This document shows positions 34,194 to 44,528 of a DNA stretch of 64,000 nt, piece after piece. The stretch lies in assembly GCA_036365455.1 (NCBI GenBank), contig JAWQUS010000003.1:8018001-8082000 (forward strand), in the 5' to 3' direction. The position numbers were made by a program, and so were the translations under genes. The first letter of the stretch is position 1. Each line of letters opens with the position of its first letter. The notes beneath the pieces are model-generated. The model was not told where the DNA came from and searched no databases. It saw only the letters and a program-made list of their open reading frames with translations. The stretch is from Macrosoma leucophasiata. Lineage: Eukaryota; Arthropoda; Insecta; Lepidoptera; Hedylidae.

Positions 34194-35472
34194 GGTTGGG
34201 GAAAAAGTCTTTTCGCATTATAGTATGTATGAACTTGTAATAAAATCTCTTTGGCTGTAGTATTTGTATCTGGTTGGTTTCGGTATCATTGAAAGTTAAA
34301 ATTTTAAAGAACATAATTCCAAATTCAAATTAGGCAAATGTGTGATTTTCATTTGTTTTTCGTACTGTCAAGATGAGTGAATCTAATGAAGAAATTCGAT
34401 ACATTTTAAAATTTTACTACAAAAAAGGTAAAAATGCAACGCAAGCCGCGAAAAAATATTGCGATGTTTATGGACCTAGTGCAGTGTCTGTGAGAGTAGC
34501 ACAAATTTGGTTTAAGCGTTTTCAATCCGGAAATTTTGATGTCAAAGATGCACCTCGCTCTGGTCTTATGGTCTGGTTTATTACGGATAAAATGGATGTC
34601 ATTTTTGAAAAAGTGGAGCAAGATCGACATATCAGTAGTTACGACGTAGCTGAAGAACTGAGAATTGATCACAAAACAGTTTTGGCGCATTTGAAAAAAG
34701 CTGGGTACAAAAAAAAGCTCGATATTTGGGTAGCTCACTGTAAGAAACCTAATGAACCGTGTACTCATTTGTGATTCTTTATTACGACGTAATGAAACCG
34801 AATCATTTTTGAAGAAGCTGATAACTGGTGATGAAAAGTGGATCACGTACGACAAGAACGTGCGAAAAAGGTCGTGGTCAAAGGCCGGTCAGGCTTCACA
34901 GACTGTGGCGAAACCCGGGTTAACTCGCAATAAGGTGATGTTGTGTGTGTGGTGGGATTGGAAGGGCATTATTCATTATGAGCCATTACCACCAGGCAGT
35001 ACTGTCGATTCTGAACTCTACTGCGAACAACTGATGAGATTAAAGCAAGAAGTTGAGAGAAAGCGGCCGGAATTGATCAACAGAAGGGGTGTGGTGTTTC
35101 ATCATGATAACGCTAGACCTCACACATCTATAGCCGCTCAGCAAAATTAAGAGAGTTTGGATGGGAGGTGTTAATGCATCCGCCGTATAGTCCTGACCTT
35201 GCACCTTCAGATTTTCACCTGTTTCGGTCTCTTCAGAATTCTTTATGCAATGTTAGGTTAACATCACGAGAGGACTGCCAAATCCACTTGTCGCGGTATT
35301 TTGATGAGAAGTCCCAAAATTTTTATAGCAATGGGATCATGTCCCTACCTACAAGATGGCAAAAGGTTATCGAACAAAATGGTACATACATACTTTAGTT
35401 AAATTTAAATAAACTATATTAAAAAATGTTTTGAATTATCTTAAAAAATGCGAAGAAACTTTTTCTCCAACC
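34194..35472 (+). mobile_element. Mariner-family transposon, complete ends, dead transposase
   Basis: Inverted terminal repeats GGTTGGGGAAAAAGTCTTTT at 34194 and the mirrored copy (ending CTCCAACC) at 35472 are each flanked by TA (34192-34193, 35473-35474), the Tc1/mariner target. The 1.28-kb length is typical. It lies in the last prominin intron, in the opposite orientation to the gene. Internal frame breaks show it cannot make its own transposase. Confidence 0.93.
34373..35398 (+). pseudogene. Mariner transposase pseudogene
   Basis: Three open segments in two frames make one degraded DD34D transposase: a helix-turn-helix part (AVSVRVAQIWFKRFQSG), then ITGDEKWITY (first Asp), HHDNARPHT (second Asp) and SPDLAPSDFHLF (third Asp). 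All three catalytic aspartates are visible. Frame is lost near 34740 and again near 35148, where one base appears missing before REFGWEV. Around 34560-34580 a short local repeat (TCTGGT twice) adds about six residues relative to the family pattern as I recall it. A mellifera-like subfamily is possible but not asserted. Confidence 0.9.
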
Positions 35473-36618
35473 TAGTCTTTCCATATGTACAATGTACAGC
35501 GATTAAAAAACATTATATTTGTAAATAAAAAAACAGGTAAAATAACAAAACATTATTTTAGTTTCTTGTAAAGTCCAGCCGGCTACTGAAGCCCCACAAC
35601 CGAGCTTCGAATTTCTCTTTCCTTTTTTTGGTTTAACCGATTTTATAGGTGAACGGCTGGACTGATTATCCTGAGGTCTAAAAAAGTTACATTTTTCTTT
35701 TCATTTAATATATTCACTCACGTGTATATACGACAAGTATTATTGTAGTACATAGTTGTTGTTGTCATTCGGCGGTGGTGGATCCACCACGAGTCTTCTT
35801 TACATGACTTAAGGTGACGCCGCGCTAAACTAAAAATCTGTAATGTGCTAGTAGGCCCGCCCCGCCAAGCCCCGCGCCACAGTAAATAGATTGTATACAG
35901 TAAAGTAACTACATACAAAGCGTTCAAAACGGCACACTCACACAAACATGCGCATCTACGAGGCCTCTAAGCGGTTCTCGCAGTGCTACAGTAGCGAGTG
36001 TCGCGTCGAGACGAGCGGTCACGTTGCGATTTGTTTTTATTTCCAAGAGTGTTTTAAAGATGCTACGAGCGTATTGCGTGGTATACGACTGTTTGAACTC
36101 TGCATCATCAAAACCGGAGCTATAGTTTTTTAAACTTCCTGGTGATTTTGAAAGGCAAGAATGATGTATTGTTATAATATCTAACATATTTAAAAATTCG
36201 CGTGTGACAGTGTTTGTAACAATACTCCTCCGCAGCGGCTAGACCGATCATTATGAAATTTTGTGTGTATGAGAATCGGTTGTAGTCTTTTTTTATATAC
36301 CTAAATGGTAAGGATGATTCTCCATTTTTTTTTCGAATTTTTGGACATTTAATTTGTTTATACCTCTAAGGCGATACGAAGTTTGTCGAAGTAGCTATTT
36401 ATTATCCTGCCTACCCGAGTGGGTGAGGGGAAGAGAAACTCGCCCGGTCTCGACAACTCGTTGCAGTATTCCACAGATTGTACTGTCGTCAGAACTATAA
36501 AAAACACCCAAGTAAATAGCACTCAGTTTGTTATTTTTAAGACAAAACAAAAAACAAAGATCTACAAGTTATATCAAAATTAAACTGTCTGCCGTACTTA
36601 AAACTATAATAATAATAA

Positions 36619-36766
36619 GATCAAGGTTGGATCATGGGTCAAATACAGAAGGCGGTACTCCTCGGCACGGCACGTATAGTGAGGAGGTTCCTGTCTCCGT
36701 GACCCTAACCACCGATAGCTGAGACCCTGTTCCCGCTGCCGGCGGCGCACTATTTTTTAATTTCTC
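36619..36766 (+). repeat. Dong-type 3' end captured inside T1 copy 1
   Basis: Matches the 3' end of the LINE at 29440-29560 (GGCACGGCACGTATAGTGAG; CCGCTGCCGGCGGCGCACTA). Preceded by an AATAATAATAAG run, the known target type of Dong. The equivalent piece in T1 copy 2 is at 44902-45045, so capture preceded T1 spread. Confidence 0.75.
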
Positions 36767-36821
36767 ATAGTATATGTTTGTTTTTTTTATAACTAAATGC
36801 ATGTAAAAAATATTAAACCTG

Positions 36822-36979
36822 TATCGTGGGTGCCGTTGTACACATACAACACATACACAAACACCCAGACCCGAAACAAATATCTGTAGGCCATACAAAT
36901 ATTTTTTCCGGTGCGGGGATCGAACCCGTGACCCTTCGAATCAAACGGTGGTTTCGCACCGCTGGACTAACCGGGTCGT
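36822..36979 (-). mobile_element. Family-B tRNA-like SINE inside T1 copy 1
   Basis: Minus strand GACCCGGTTAGTCCAGCGGT and GGGTTCGATCCCCGCACCGG followed by the body. It replaces about 170 bases that are present in T1 copy 2, so insertion was accompanied or followed by a deletion. Confidence 0.8.
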
Positions 36980-37301
36980 TTAGGCCGTTTTGAGTCATTT
37001 CACAATTCGCAACATTTTGAATCGTTATATCTTAACAACTTTTAAGTCTTTTTGACTATATGTTTCAAACACAAATAGTACTTATTTATCCAATACTATT
37101 ACAGGATAACCAATAAAAAATAGTCAACATCCCAATACGATTGAGTAAACGTCAGTAAAAATAATAACACCATTATTTAAATTTAATTTTAATTTATAAA
37201 AATTTAGTGACACCCCTGTTGCTTCAATGGAGTGTAAGTAAATATTTTATAAAATGGGCTTAGTTTCCATACTGTTTGTATCTATTTACTGTGCCCGCGC
37301 C

Positions 37302-38600
37302 GTACACCCCGTCCCGCTCGTCGCTGTACAGAGCGTAGCGCTACGGGTCACTGACCGGTGTCGGACAAGAACATAGAATAGCATAGAGAGTCAGATTATG
37401 TAATTATGAGCTCAATGGATTATTTTTCAAGAATAATAGGGAATTCAAATTACGTAGGTATGTATTGTAAAAAGTATTTATATACATGTATTTTTTTGTA
37501 GTAAAGTAATCTTTCGATTCTGAAACAAATAATTATTTTAAATTACATTTAGTAAGTACATTTTTACGCAACTAAATAAATACTTGTTTAATTTCTTGCA
37601 TATAAATCTTATAATCATAAAATATATTGTATCTCTTTAATATAACAAAATAAAATAATTACTTATAAATACTAACTGTGATATCAGAGTTATGCTCATT
37701 ATTATGACGCACATAATAGCATAAATCAGTAAATAAGACGCTAAAACTTAAAAAAAAAATGTGCATAACAAAATTGACTTATATTTATTTTAGAATTTTT
37801 TGTTTTCAAAATTTTTATTATTTTTAAAAAGTATACTACTATATGACTACTTGAATGTAATATATAGACTTTATAGAAGTGAACTGAAGTCTTTTTAACC
37901 GACTTCTTTATTCAATTTATACCACAATAGTAAACAATATAATATCGTATAAATAATTTTTCGGAGCATTCATTTCGTGATTGTTATTTATTTCCAGACT
38001 GCGCGGGCACAGCGGGGTCGAAATCTCGTAGAAAACTCGCGTAAACAGAAATGGCGTAAGCGACAAAACGGTTTAATTGATTTAACTTTAAAACTTCATA
38101 TATATTGGACAAAACCTATGTACAGATTGTAGTGTTAGTTTCGATTAATATATGTACAAATTTTGAACCCTCAAATCAGTCCCCTATGTCGGTAAAATAG
38201 GAATCCCTGATTTTTTCGAGGTATTTTCGCTTAATTATTTTGTGTTATAAAGATTAACCAATCGTATTTTGCTATGGACAAAATATATTCAAAGACATGA
38301 TGAATCTTGACAGTAAATTTCATTTTGTTCGCTTTGGTTATTGTTGAGAAAAATCGGTATCCTTGCAACCAAAATCTTCAAGGCGTCGCCTTAATAAAAG
38401 CTACTGGCTGGACCCATGTTAATCTCAGTGCGCGGTTTATGAAATATTAAAATAAAACAGTTGTGTTTATATGTAGAAACGAGACCACAATTATTGCGAT
38501 TCAGAATAGGCTCGCAATTGAATAGGAACAAGAGATCAGAATAGGCATATAGATTTTCCTCAACAAATCTCCTAATTTAGTATGCAATAATAAAATATAA
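37302..38600. other. Intron interior, unassigned
   Basis: Part of the last prominin intron. A GC-richer patch directly right of T1 (37302-37370) is target DNA; the rest is AT-rich with nothing recognised. Confidence 0.45.
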
Positions 38601-38605
38601 TTTAC

Positions 38606-38662
38606 CCAGGCGTATTCCAGTTACTGTTGACACAAAGAGCTGTAGCCGGTGTCCCTTGGTGA
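38606..38662 (-). CDS. prom: Prominin exon (cytoplasmic tail)
   Basis: Acceptor TTATTTTTCAG, donor CCTGG|GTAAAT; 57 bases that join the previous exon as GHQGTPATALCVNSNWNTPG with no stop. It is short, and tail exons of this family vary, so the call rests on clean splice sites and phase rather than similarity. Confidence 0.68.
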
Positions 38663-38867
38663 CTGAAAAATAACATTATGGTTTTAATTTAATTTTATTA
38701 CAGAGTACGAGCGTACCTAAATTGTAAAGGAAGATAACCTTTGGCTATATAACTCAACCGCATTGTTTGATCAATCGGACTGTGATTTTATTTCCAGTTG
38801 TTATGTTTTATTGAAAAGTGAGAATATACCTAAAGTTCGACCCATAGTCCGATCAGTCTAACTTTTT

Positions 38868-39330
38868 TCGTTGGACGTACGTAGGTGGCTCCTCTTGAGA
38901 GGGCACTAATTTACTTCACCGGGCAATTGGTGAGCGCAAAAAGCTCTCAGCCTAAATGAATTAGAATATTTTATTTTTCGCAATACATACTAAACTTTAA
39001 AAATTTAAGAAGAAAAGGAAAGAAAAATTTGACTTCGAGCAGGAATCGAACCTGCGACCTCAGGATTACCAGTACAGCCGTTACCACTAAGCTACCAAAG
39101 TAAATTACCGAAGTTTGGTAGATTTTTTTTTCCATTTGTTTCTTTAATTTCTAAATGAATTTACATAACTGCCTAAGGGAGACTCCTGTGGGTTCGATCA
39201 TCAGTTTAGGGAGTCACGGGAAGACACAAAAGACATAATGCGATTCCCTGTACCGCCACTGTCGGAGTTTGGTAATGCGGACGGTATGACGGTAATATGA
39301 ATAGGCTCGCCTACATCTATTGCAGGGCAA
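38868..39330 (+). repeat. Dispersed repeat E, copy 2, interrupted by a tRNA-like SINE
   Basis: Shares with 3065-3375 (opposite strand) ACTGCCTAAGGGAGA, GGGCAATTGGTGAGCGC and AAGACATAATGCGATT. A 188-bp insertion occupies 38963-39150. The right part merges with sequence resembling family D (GAGTTTGGTAATG...). Class unknown. Confidence 0.6.
38963..39150 (-). mobile_element. tRNA-like SINE in repeat E
   Basis: Flanked by perfect CTAAATGAATT (38952-38962, 39151-39161). Minus-strand 39101-39032 has a canonical box A TAGCTTAGTGG and box B GGTTCGATTCC, and a 7-bp acceptor pairing (ACTTTGG with TCGAAGT). The anticodon stem does not form, so this is a retroposed tRNA-like unit, not a working tRNA gene. 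AT-rich flanks of about 49 and 69 bases lie within the insertion. Confidence 0.75.
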
Positions 39331-39404
39331 GCCGTAACTCGCGAGTTGCGGTTGTTTTCATGTAGGCATGTTTGAATGATACATAAGTAACTTGATATAA
39401 TTAT

Positions 39405-39640
39405 ATGTATGTATCCTCACACCAGGTCCCTAACAGGGTAGGCAGAGAGTGTAGAGCGCCAGATATCTCGGTCCTGACAGGCGTCAGGACCGGGATGGCG
39501 TGCCTCATCTACCTTCATTATTATCTTCATACATGCACGGCGATTCCTTAGACTTTTGACCGCACCATCAGACAGAACTCGACCTATTTGGTCATGGTAG
39601 GACAGCCTTGGTCTTCCTGGGCCTCTGCATACCACCCTTC
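39405..39640 (-). mobile_element. LINE F 3' end, with foldback
   Basis: Minus strand encodes CRGPGRPRLSYHDQIGRVLS to YPVRDLV and stop, with GATACATACATAT tail at about 39400-39415. A 10-bp perfect foldback at 39469-39492, absent in the other F copies, expands this copy by several codons. Confidence 0.8.
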
Positions 39641-39699
39641 GGGGAATACAGACGTAAAATAACGTTTTTTTACTTAACCAAAATGCGACTGTCTTTCAA

Positions 39700-39935
39700 A
39701 TACTATAGAAATATTTTAGTAAAGACCTATCTTTTATTACAAACAGAGCCGGTACCACGACGTCTTATTGCGATTCAATTAAGGCACTGCCAATCATTTG
39801 TCTTGTGTAACTTTTTTCTCTCATTACCAATGGTTGACTGGCAGAGAGCGCTTTTAGCGTTAGGTCCGCCATTTGCTCATATGTTTTATAGGTATGTTGT
39901 GGCAATAAAGATTGAAAAAAATAAATATACGGCGC
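39700..39935 (+). mobile_element. LINE 3' UTR fragment
   Basis: Shares GTTGACTGGCAGAGAGCGC...TTAGGTCCGCCATTTG...AATAAAG with the piece at 5200-5270. It ends A-rich near 39930. No coding sequence is recognisable. Confidence 0.5.
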
Positions 39936-39960
39936 TGGTGAAGAAATGAAACAAAGCTAA

Positions 39961-40130
39961 TAGTAGTAACACACGTCCGGATTCGTACGTCAAATCCGCG
40001 CGGGAGGATCGCATCGGATTTGATTAATAATAGTTATGTCCGCCGGACTCCTCTATACACGGCTAGATTTGGTTCGGGGCGTACCGAATCAGCGGTCCTC
40101 TCCGTACCAAATCCGGACGTGTGTTACTAC
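39961..40130. mobile_element. MITE with GTAGTAACACACGTCCGGAT ends
   Basis: AGTAGTAACACACGTCCGGA at the left pairs with TCCGGACGTGTGTTACTAC at the right; inner GTACC/GGTAC blocks also pair. A related fragment is at 9493-9560. Confidence 0.7.
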
Positions 40131-40477
40131 TTTGATAACGATCCAGTTTAGGTTGACAATAAAAGGTATGGCCGCAGATCTTAAAAGGGTTGAAAATATT
40201 GGGCTGAAAATAATCTGTTAACCAATCATTCCACATAAGGGTTGGCGCTGTACAATAAAGTTGGGTCGTAATCGTTTGATTGATTCCGTTGTCAGGGTAA
40301 CTTTTTGGAGGTTTTCGTCTCTTGTCACTAAGTTATTTGAGTTGATGGAACGATAGGGAGATTTTACTGAACACTTCGAAAAATTCTGGTTTCTAAATCG
40401 GTTTCCACTGATGGTAGAGTCCCATTATTAGCCGGTGTTAAATATTTACCGTATTATCGATACTTATTTTAGCAATA

Positions 40478-40685
40478 CTAGCTGCCCCGACAAACTTCGT
40501 ATCGCCTTAGAGGTATAAAAAAATAGAAAGATTTTTTTTAATGAGTATTACCTTTTCACTTAGGGGTATGAAAAATAGATGCTGGCCGATTCTCAGACCA
40601 CAAAATTTCATGAGAATTGGTTCAGCCGGATCGGAGGAGGATGGTAACCAACCAATGTGACCCGAGAATTTTATATATATAGAGA
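40478..40685 (-). mobile_element. Helitron-like element
   Basis: The minus strand starts TCTCTATATATATAAAATTC and ends GTTTGTCGGGGCAGCTAG followed by T; CGA...TCG can pair near the end. Related sequence is embedded in both T1 copies (about 36210-36400; 45270-45480). Confidence 0.62.
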
Positions 40686-40766
40686 AGAAAATAGAGATGT
40701 TGCTCTACCTTCAGTAATGTGTAAGTGTTTTTACAAAGAATAATAATAAAATTATTGAGTACATAC

Positions 40767-40906
40767 CCGGACCCTAGATTAGCTAGTGATAAGGTTTCCT
40801 GTGCCCTCAGTTTGTGGTGGTAAGCTCTCCATAGTTTAACGCAAAGTGGAGTAAGGGCCGTACACCAAAATACTCCCAGAATAAGACCGCAAACCCACCA
40901 TCCGTG
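40767..40906 (-). CDS. prom: Prominin exon (TM segment 5 and start of cytoplasmic tail)
   Basis: Acceptor TTTATTTCCAG, donor CCGG|GTATGT; 46 codons plus two bases. The peptide HGWWVCGLILGVFWCTALTP then LCVKLWRAYHHKLRAQ is a membrane helix followed by a basic stretch, the order expected for prominin TM5 and the juxtamembrane tail (K.(Y/W)(R)R..). A Helitron-like element ends about 80 bases downstream of the donor, inside the intron. Confidence 0.86.
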
Positions 40907-40934
40907 CTGGAAATAAACAAAAAAAAGATTACTA

Positions 40935-41010
40935 GCCTAGAAGTAAAGTGGTCAGATAGCAAGTCGTTGCTCTTGCCCTGGGGTTCTGGGTTTGACCCTC
41001 GGATTAAAAT
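40935..41010 (+). repeat. Weak tRNA-like segment
   Basis: AGTAAAGTGGTCAGATAGCA and later GGGTTTGACCCTCGG resemble box A and box B with plausible spacing. No second copy seen and pairing is poor; possibly a decayed SINE. Confidence 0.3.
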
Positions 41011-41469
41011 CATAATGTTTTGCGTGAGTAATCCCATTTATTATTTTGTTTTTACTGACTATAACAACTGTGTGTAAATGGTGTAAAATAGGTTTTGTTG
41101 ATATCATATTGTATTCAATTTTCTACAGAGTGAAAAGTTGTATATCAGTATATTTGTTTCTTATCGCAGAAATAAACTCTCATTCGTTTATTTCCTTTAC
41201 AATTAAAAGAACACATTTTTAAAACTAACTTTTGTACCTAAAGTTGTTTTGAAATTACTACAAAATGTTCATAAACTCTATTTGAAGCCACTAGATTTTT
41301 ATCATGTCTTACTATTCAAGTTCAAAGACAATAGTATATAATTATCTAAGAAACAAAATGTTACACAGTAAGTGGTGCAATGAAAATGTAGGTACCTATT
41401 ACATCTTTTATTACTTCGTTGAGCAAAATACAAAAAGAATATTGATAATAATCATTACAGATCAACAAT

Positions 41470-41805
41470 GTACTCTCTGTGATAGTTGTAAAACGTTTCG
41501 AAAGACATTGACTACAAGCAAGTACTGCACTAACTACTACTACGTACTAACTAACTATAGTATAACATACTAAAGTAACTGCTTGTAGTCTATCCCCCTT
41601 ATTCATAAACGAACATTTGATACGTTTTAGCTATAAAATGCTTTGTCTTTGTCAGTTGCATTGTCAAATGCGCAAGATAGAAAAAGACAAAGGAGAGATT
41701 AGCAACACTTTAGCTAAAATACGTTTATGAATAAGGGGGATGTCTTTCGAAACGTTTGTATGGCTCCGTAATAACTATCACAGAGACTACAACCACACCG
41801 CGGAC
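41470..41805. mobile_element. Palindromic MITE interrupted by M1
   Basis: Left arm GTACTCTCTGTGATAGTTGT...CGTTTCGAAAGACATTGACTACAAGCA pairs with right arm TGCTTGTAGTC...[M1]...GTCTTTCGAAACG...AACTATCACAGAGACTAC. The arms are about 50 bp. Confidence 0.65.
41594..41739. mobile_element. Foldback MITE M1 (CCCCCTTATTCATAAACG ends)
   Basis: Ends CCCCCTTATTCATAAACG and its mirror, about 146 bp, AT on both sides. It is inserted in one arm of the palindromic element 41470-41805; the other arm shows the empty site GTCAATGTC, giving a 2-bp duplication. Confidence 0.8.
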
Positions 41806-42019
41806 ACTCCGCCAAAATTCCATACAAACGCTTATTTTGATCTCTATTACACAAACATCAATCAGTGACGTGTATTTACACGTGCACCTGCGTCCGTAGC
41901 GCGTAGAAAATACCAACCGGTCGCCCATAAGATTTTGGGAAGGAGAATGGGTGAGATGGGAAAATCGGGCGGGACGTCGAAGTGTCCATTTATACGTAGT
42001 ATTATTACATATTCTCTGC

Positions 42020-42135
42020 TTTAACTAAGGTTTCAGGGGCACGCATATACATTTTGAACTCTGGTTTTTGTGTAGATGTTTATAGGCTGCAGTTCACTTA
42101 ACATCCATGTGAACTACGTGTATGTTTGCGACCTT
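42020..42135 (+). repeat. Family A, tail-side fragment
   Basis: TTTGAACTCTGGTTTTTGTG...CTGCAGTTCACTTAACATCC...TATGTTTGCGACC. Confidence 0.65.
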
Positions 42136-42324
42136 GTATCTTAAGGAAAATTGATAATAAATGTATAAAAATAAGGTTGAATCTTGCTCGTTCGGGCAGT
42201 AATATCAGCGGAAAAACTGAAGCGTGTCGTCCCGCATCATGTCGCACTGTCACAGGGCCCTAAAAGTTCCTTCTTCCGAATCTTCTTCTTTGGAATCTTT
42301 GAAAAGCAATTTCCAAATGCTCAC

Positions 42325-42483
42325 CAAAGACGCTACATATTTGGAGCACATCAGGGACCTGATGGCGGAATACACAGCGAACAGTGGTCGGCAGCGGCCA
42401 GCGTGCTTGCCCGCTGACACCAGCACGTGTGTCCGCCAACTAGCCGCGTGGGATATGAGACGTGACACGAACGTTGATACTTT
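42325..42483 (-). CDS. prom: Prominin exon (GRCRPL...CSKYV, before TM5)
   Basis: Acceptor TTATTTTCAG, donor TTG|GTGAGC; exactly 53 codons, phase 0 at both ends. The product KVSTFVSRLISHAASWRTHV continues to GRCRPLFAVYSAIRSLMCSK and ends YVASL. The cysteine pair (RCRPL and LMCSKYV) matches prominin CKP...C.Y. just before TM5. Open reading continues past the donor by chance; the donor is preferred because it keeps phase with the TM5 exon. The plus-strand open frame over the same bases is its antisense shadow. Confidence 0.87.
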
Positions 42484-42569
42484 CTGAAAATAACGTACTT
42501 TTACTACAGGAGAACGAAGACAGAAAACAGAAGTTCCATTGTAGGAGATCCACCGCATAATCTATAGGT

Positions 42570-42775
42570 ATCTATCGCTAATTGGTAGTGGTCAGCACTA
42601 TGGTGTTCCGGTTAGATGGTAATGTATGGCGCTGTAATAACTATCACAGAGACATACAATAAGTAAGGTCTCAGAGGTGGCAACGCATCTGCATTTTGAC
42701 TTCTGATCTTTGTGTGGGTGTCTATAGGCTGCAGTCATCACGTAACACACACATAAGTGAAATGTGGGTGGTGGT
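42570..42775 (+). repeat. Family A, subfamily 2 fragment
   Basis: TTGGTAGTGGTCAGCACTAT...GCGCTGTAATAACTATCACAG...GGCTGCAGTCATCACGTAAC. Close upstream of the prominin exon at 42325-42483 in gene orientation. Confidence 0.7.
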
Positions 42776-43137
42776 GGGTGAAATACAATTCGATTTGAAA
42801 AACTCAGGATCAGTATTGATTAAGAAGTGAATCGATTAGTTCAATATTATATATCCCTTATAATATAAGTAAGTACATGTTGTGACAACTTTGTTGTGAT
42901 TTTTTTCCTAAAAATAGTTCACGTCAAGAGTAGTTTTAAGCTTATTTCGACTGGTTTTGATATTTTTTTAAAATTTTTTTTGTCTCTTTTAGAAAATTGG
43001 GATCGACCGGGGCGTGTTAACATTCTAGTTGTTCTTTGTTATTTATTGTGATTGATGTGACACACCAGCAATCGCAATAAGTATGTAAAAAAAAATTCAA
43101 ACGGATCTCTATCATTTGAATTCCATCTACCTATACA

Positions 43138-43448
43138 TCTATACAAATAAATAAAATTGGAGTGTCTGTTTGTAATAATAAAATAACCGCTTTTTACTGA
43201 ATGCATATGTATGTATACACGGTACATTTACCAAAACAACATTTTTTACAATCTTTGCTGTCTGTCTGTTTGGCGGGGCTAATCTTGGGAAGGGCTGGAC
43301 GGACTTTGACGGGACTTTCACTGGCAGATAGCTGTTAGAATATGAAGTAACTTAGGCTACTTTTATACTTGCTTCGTCCACGACTTCGTCCGGGTAGATA
43401 CTGAACAATCATAAATTCTAACGCGAACGAAGTCGCGGGGACAGCTAG
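43138..43448 (+). mobile_element. Helitron-like non-autonomous element
   Basis: Starts TCTATACAAATAAATAAAAT preceded by A, ends ...CGCGAACGAAGTCGCGGGGACAGCTAG in two blocks followed by T. A 5' TC, 3' CTAG, A|T insertion and a 3' stem CGCGA/TCGCG about 11 bases before the end match Helitron rules. Confidence 0.75.
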
Positions 43449-44140
43449 TTATAAATAAAATTAGAAATATCATCAATAATTCTACCTCATACCAAGCTTA
43501 CATTTGAGTGAAATATCAAAATTTTCAGACAAATGAATCAAAGTTTTGATTCGCTTCGAATATAATTTTACCATCACCTTTGTATGGAAGATGAGATTGA
43601 TGGTGTCACACTAATTGCCAAGGGGGCATTTATTTATGTATCTAATAATGTGTACTCTTACGTTCACGTATATATACATCTTGTTCTAAAATAGAATTTC
43701 TAATGGTTTAAGCCAGTGTTTCTCAAACAGCGTTATTTGACCTGACTATTTTTACAATTGTATTTCTTGACGTAGGTAGCTATACCTACGTATTTTTCAT
43801 CACTTTCATTTAAAAGTAGAATGCGCAGTTCATTAAAACAAAATGCTTCGTATGTTTATCGACTAAGTAGGTCCCTTTTGAGAAAAAAATATATTAAGTT
43901 GTTTTTTAACGGAACCCTCAAAACTAACTGGTGGTAGAGCTCCAGTGACGAAGCTCGCAGGTATAAGATTAGGTAATGCGGGGGAGCTACCGCATTACCA
44001 CAGTATAGATTCAAACAGTATGGAAACTAAGCCCATTTTATAAAATATTTACCTACACTCCATTGAAGCAATAGGGATGTCAGTATATTTTTTAAAAATG
44101 GTGTCATTATTTTAGCATTTACTGACCTTTATTCAATCGT

Positions 44141-44528
44141 ATCGTACAGAAGCGCACATGGCCCTGGTGTAGATCATAAGCGATCTACTCGGTTAAGCAC
44201 TACGGGCGCGGTCGGGTAGTGAGATGGGTGACCGCTAGTGGCAAATTAAATGTGCTTTTCTGTGCTTCGGAGGGCACGTTAAGCCTTCGGTCCCGGTTGC
44301 TATCGATAGATAGCAGTCGTTAAACCTTGTCGGAGGCCTTATGGGCAGTTTGAAAACATCCGACAGCGGGTTGGCCACTAACCCCCAACACCTCCACCAA
44401 TCCGCATTGGAGCAGCGTGGTGGGTGGGGAGGCCTGGAGCTTCCTAGCTCCAGGCCTCCCCCCAAAAAGGGGAGAGACTCGTGCCCAGCAGTGGGACGTA
44501 TAATGGGTTGCCATTATTATTATTATAA
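44141..44528 (+). mobile_element. Family-C (5S-like) SINE inside T1 copy 2
   Basis: Flanked by TCAATCGT on both sides (44133-44140, 44529-44536). T1 copy 1 shows the empty site near 37130. It contains the 5S-like block GGTTAAGCACTACGGGCGCG...GATGGGTGACCGCT, the long body, GCCCAGCAGTGGGACG and an (ATT)n tail. A 16-bp perfect foldback at 44426-44461 is unique to this copy. Confidence 0.88.

Larger units (their letters stand above)
35879..37293 (+). mobile_element. TIR DNA transposon T1, copy 1
   Basis: Termini ACAGTAAATAGAT... and ...ATCTATTTACTGTG are inverted repeats, and CCCGCGCC is duplicated on both sides (35871-35878, 37294-37301; 7 or 8 bp depending on whether the terminal C belongs to the element). 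No transposase found, so non-autonomous. It contains a Helitron-like piece (about 36210-36400), about 75 unmatched bases (36402-36475), a Dong 3' end (36619-36766) and a family-B SINE (36822-36979). Inverted relative to copy 2. Confidence 0.82.

Noticed and set aside
37985..38050. Plus-strand exon after TTTATTTCCAG
   Set aside because: No open frame of useful length, no donor in a sensible place, and it lies inside a prominin intron.
39032..39101. Functional tRNA gene
   Set aside because: Box A, box B and acceptor pairing are present, but the anticodon stem does not pair and the unit sits inside a retroposed insertion with target duplications.
42224..42487. Plus-strand 87-codon open frame (MSSRIMSHCHRALKVPSSES...)
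   Set aside because: It is antisense to the prominin exon at 42325-42483, which has good splice sites, phase agreement with its neighbours and family-specific cysteines.
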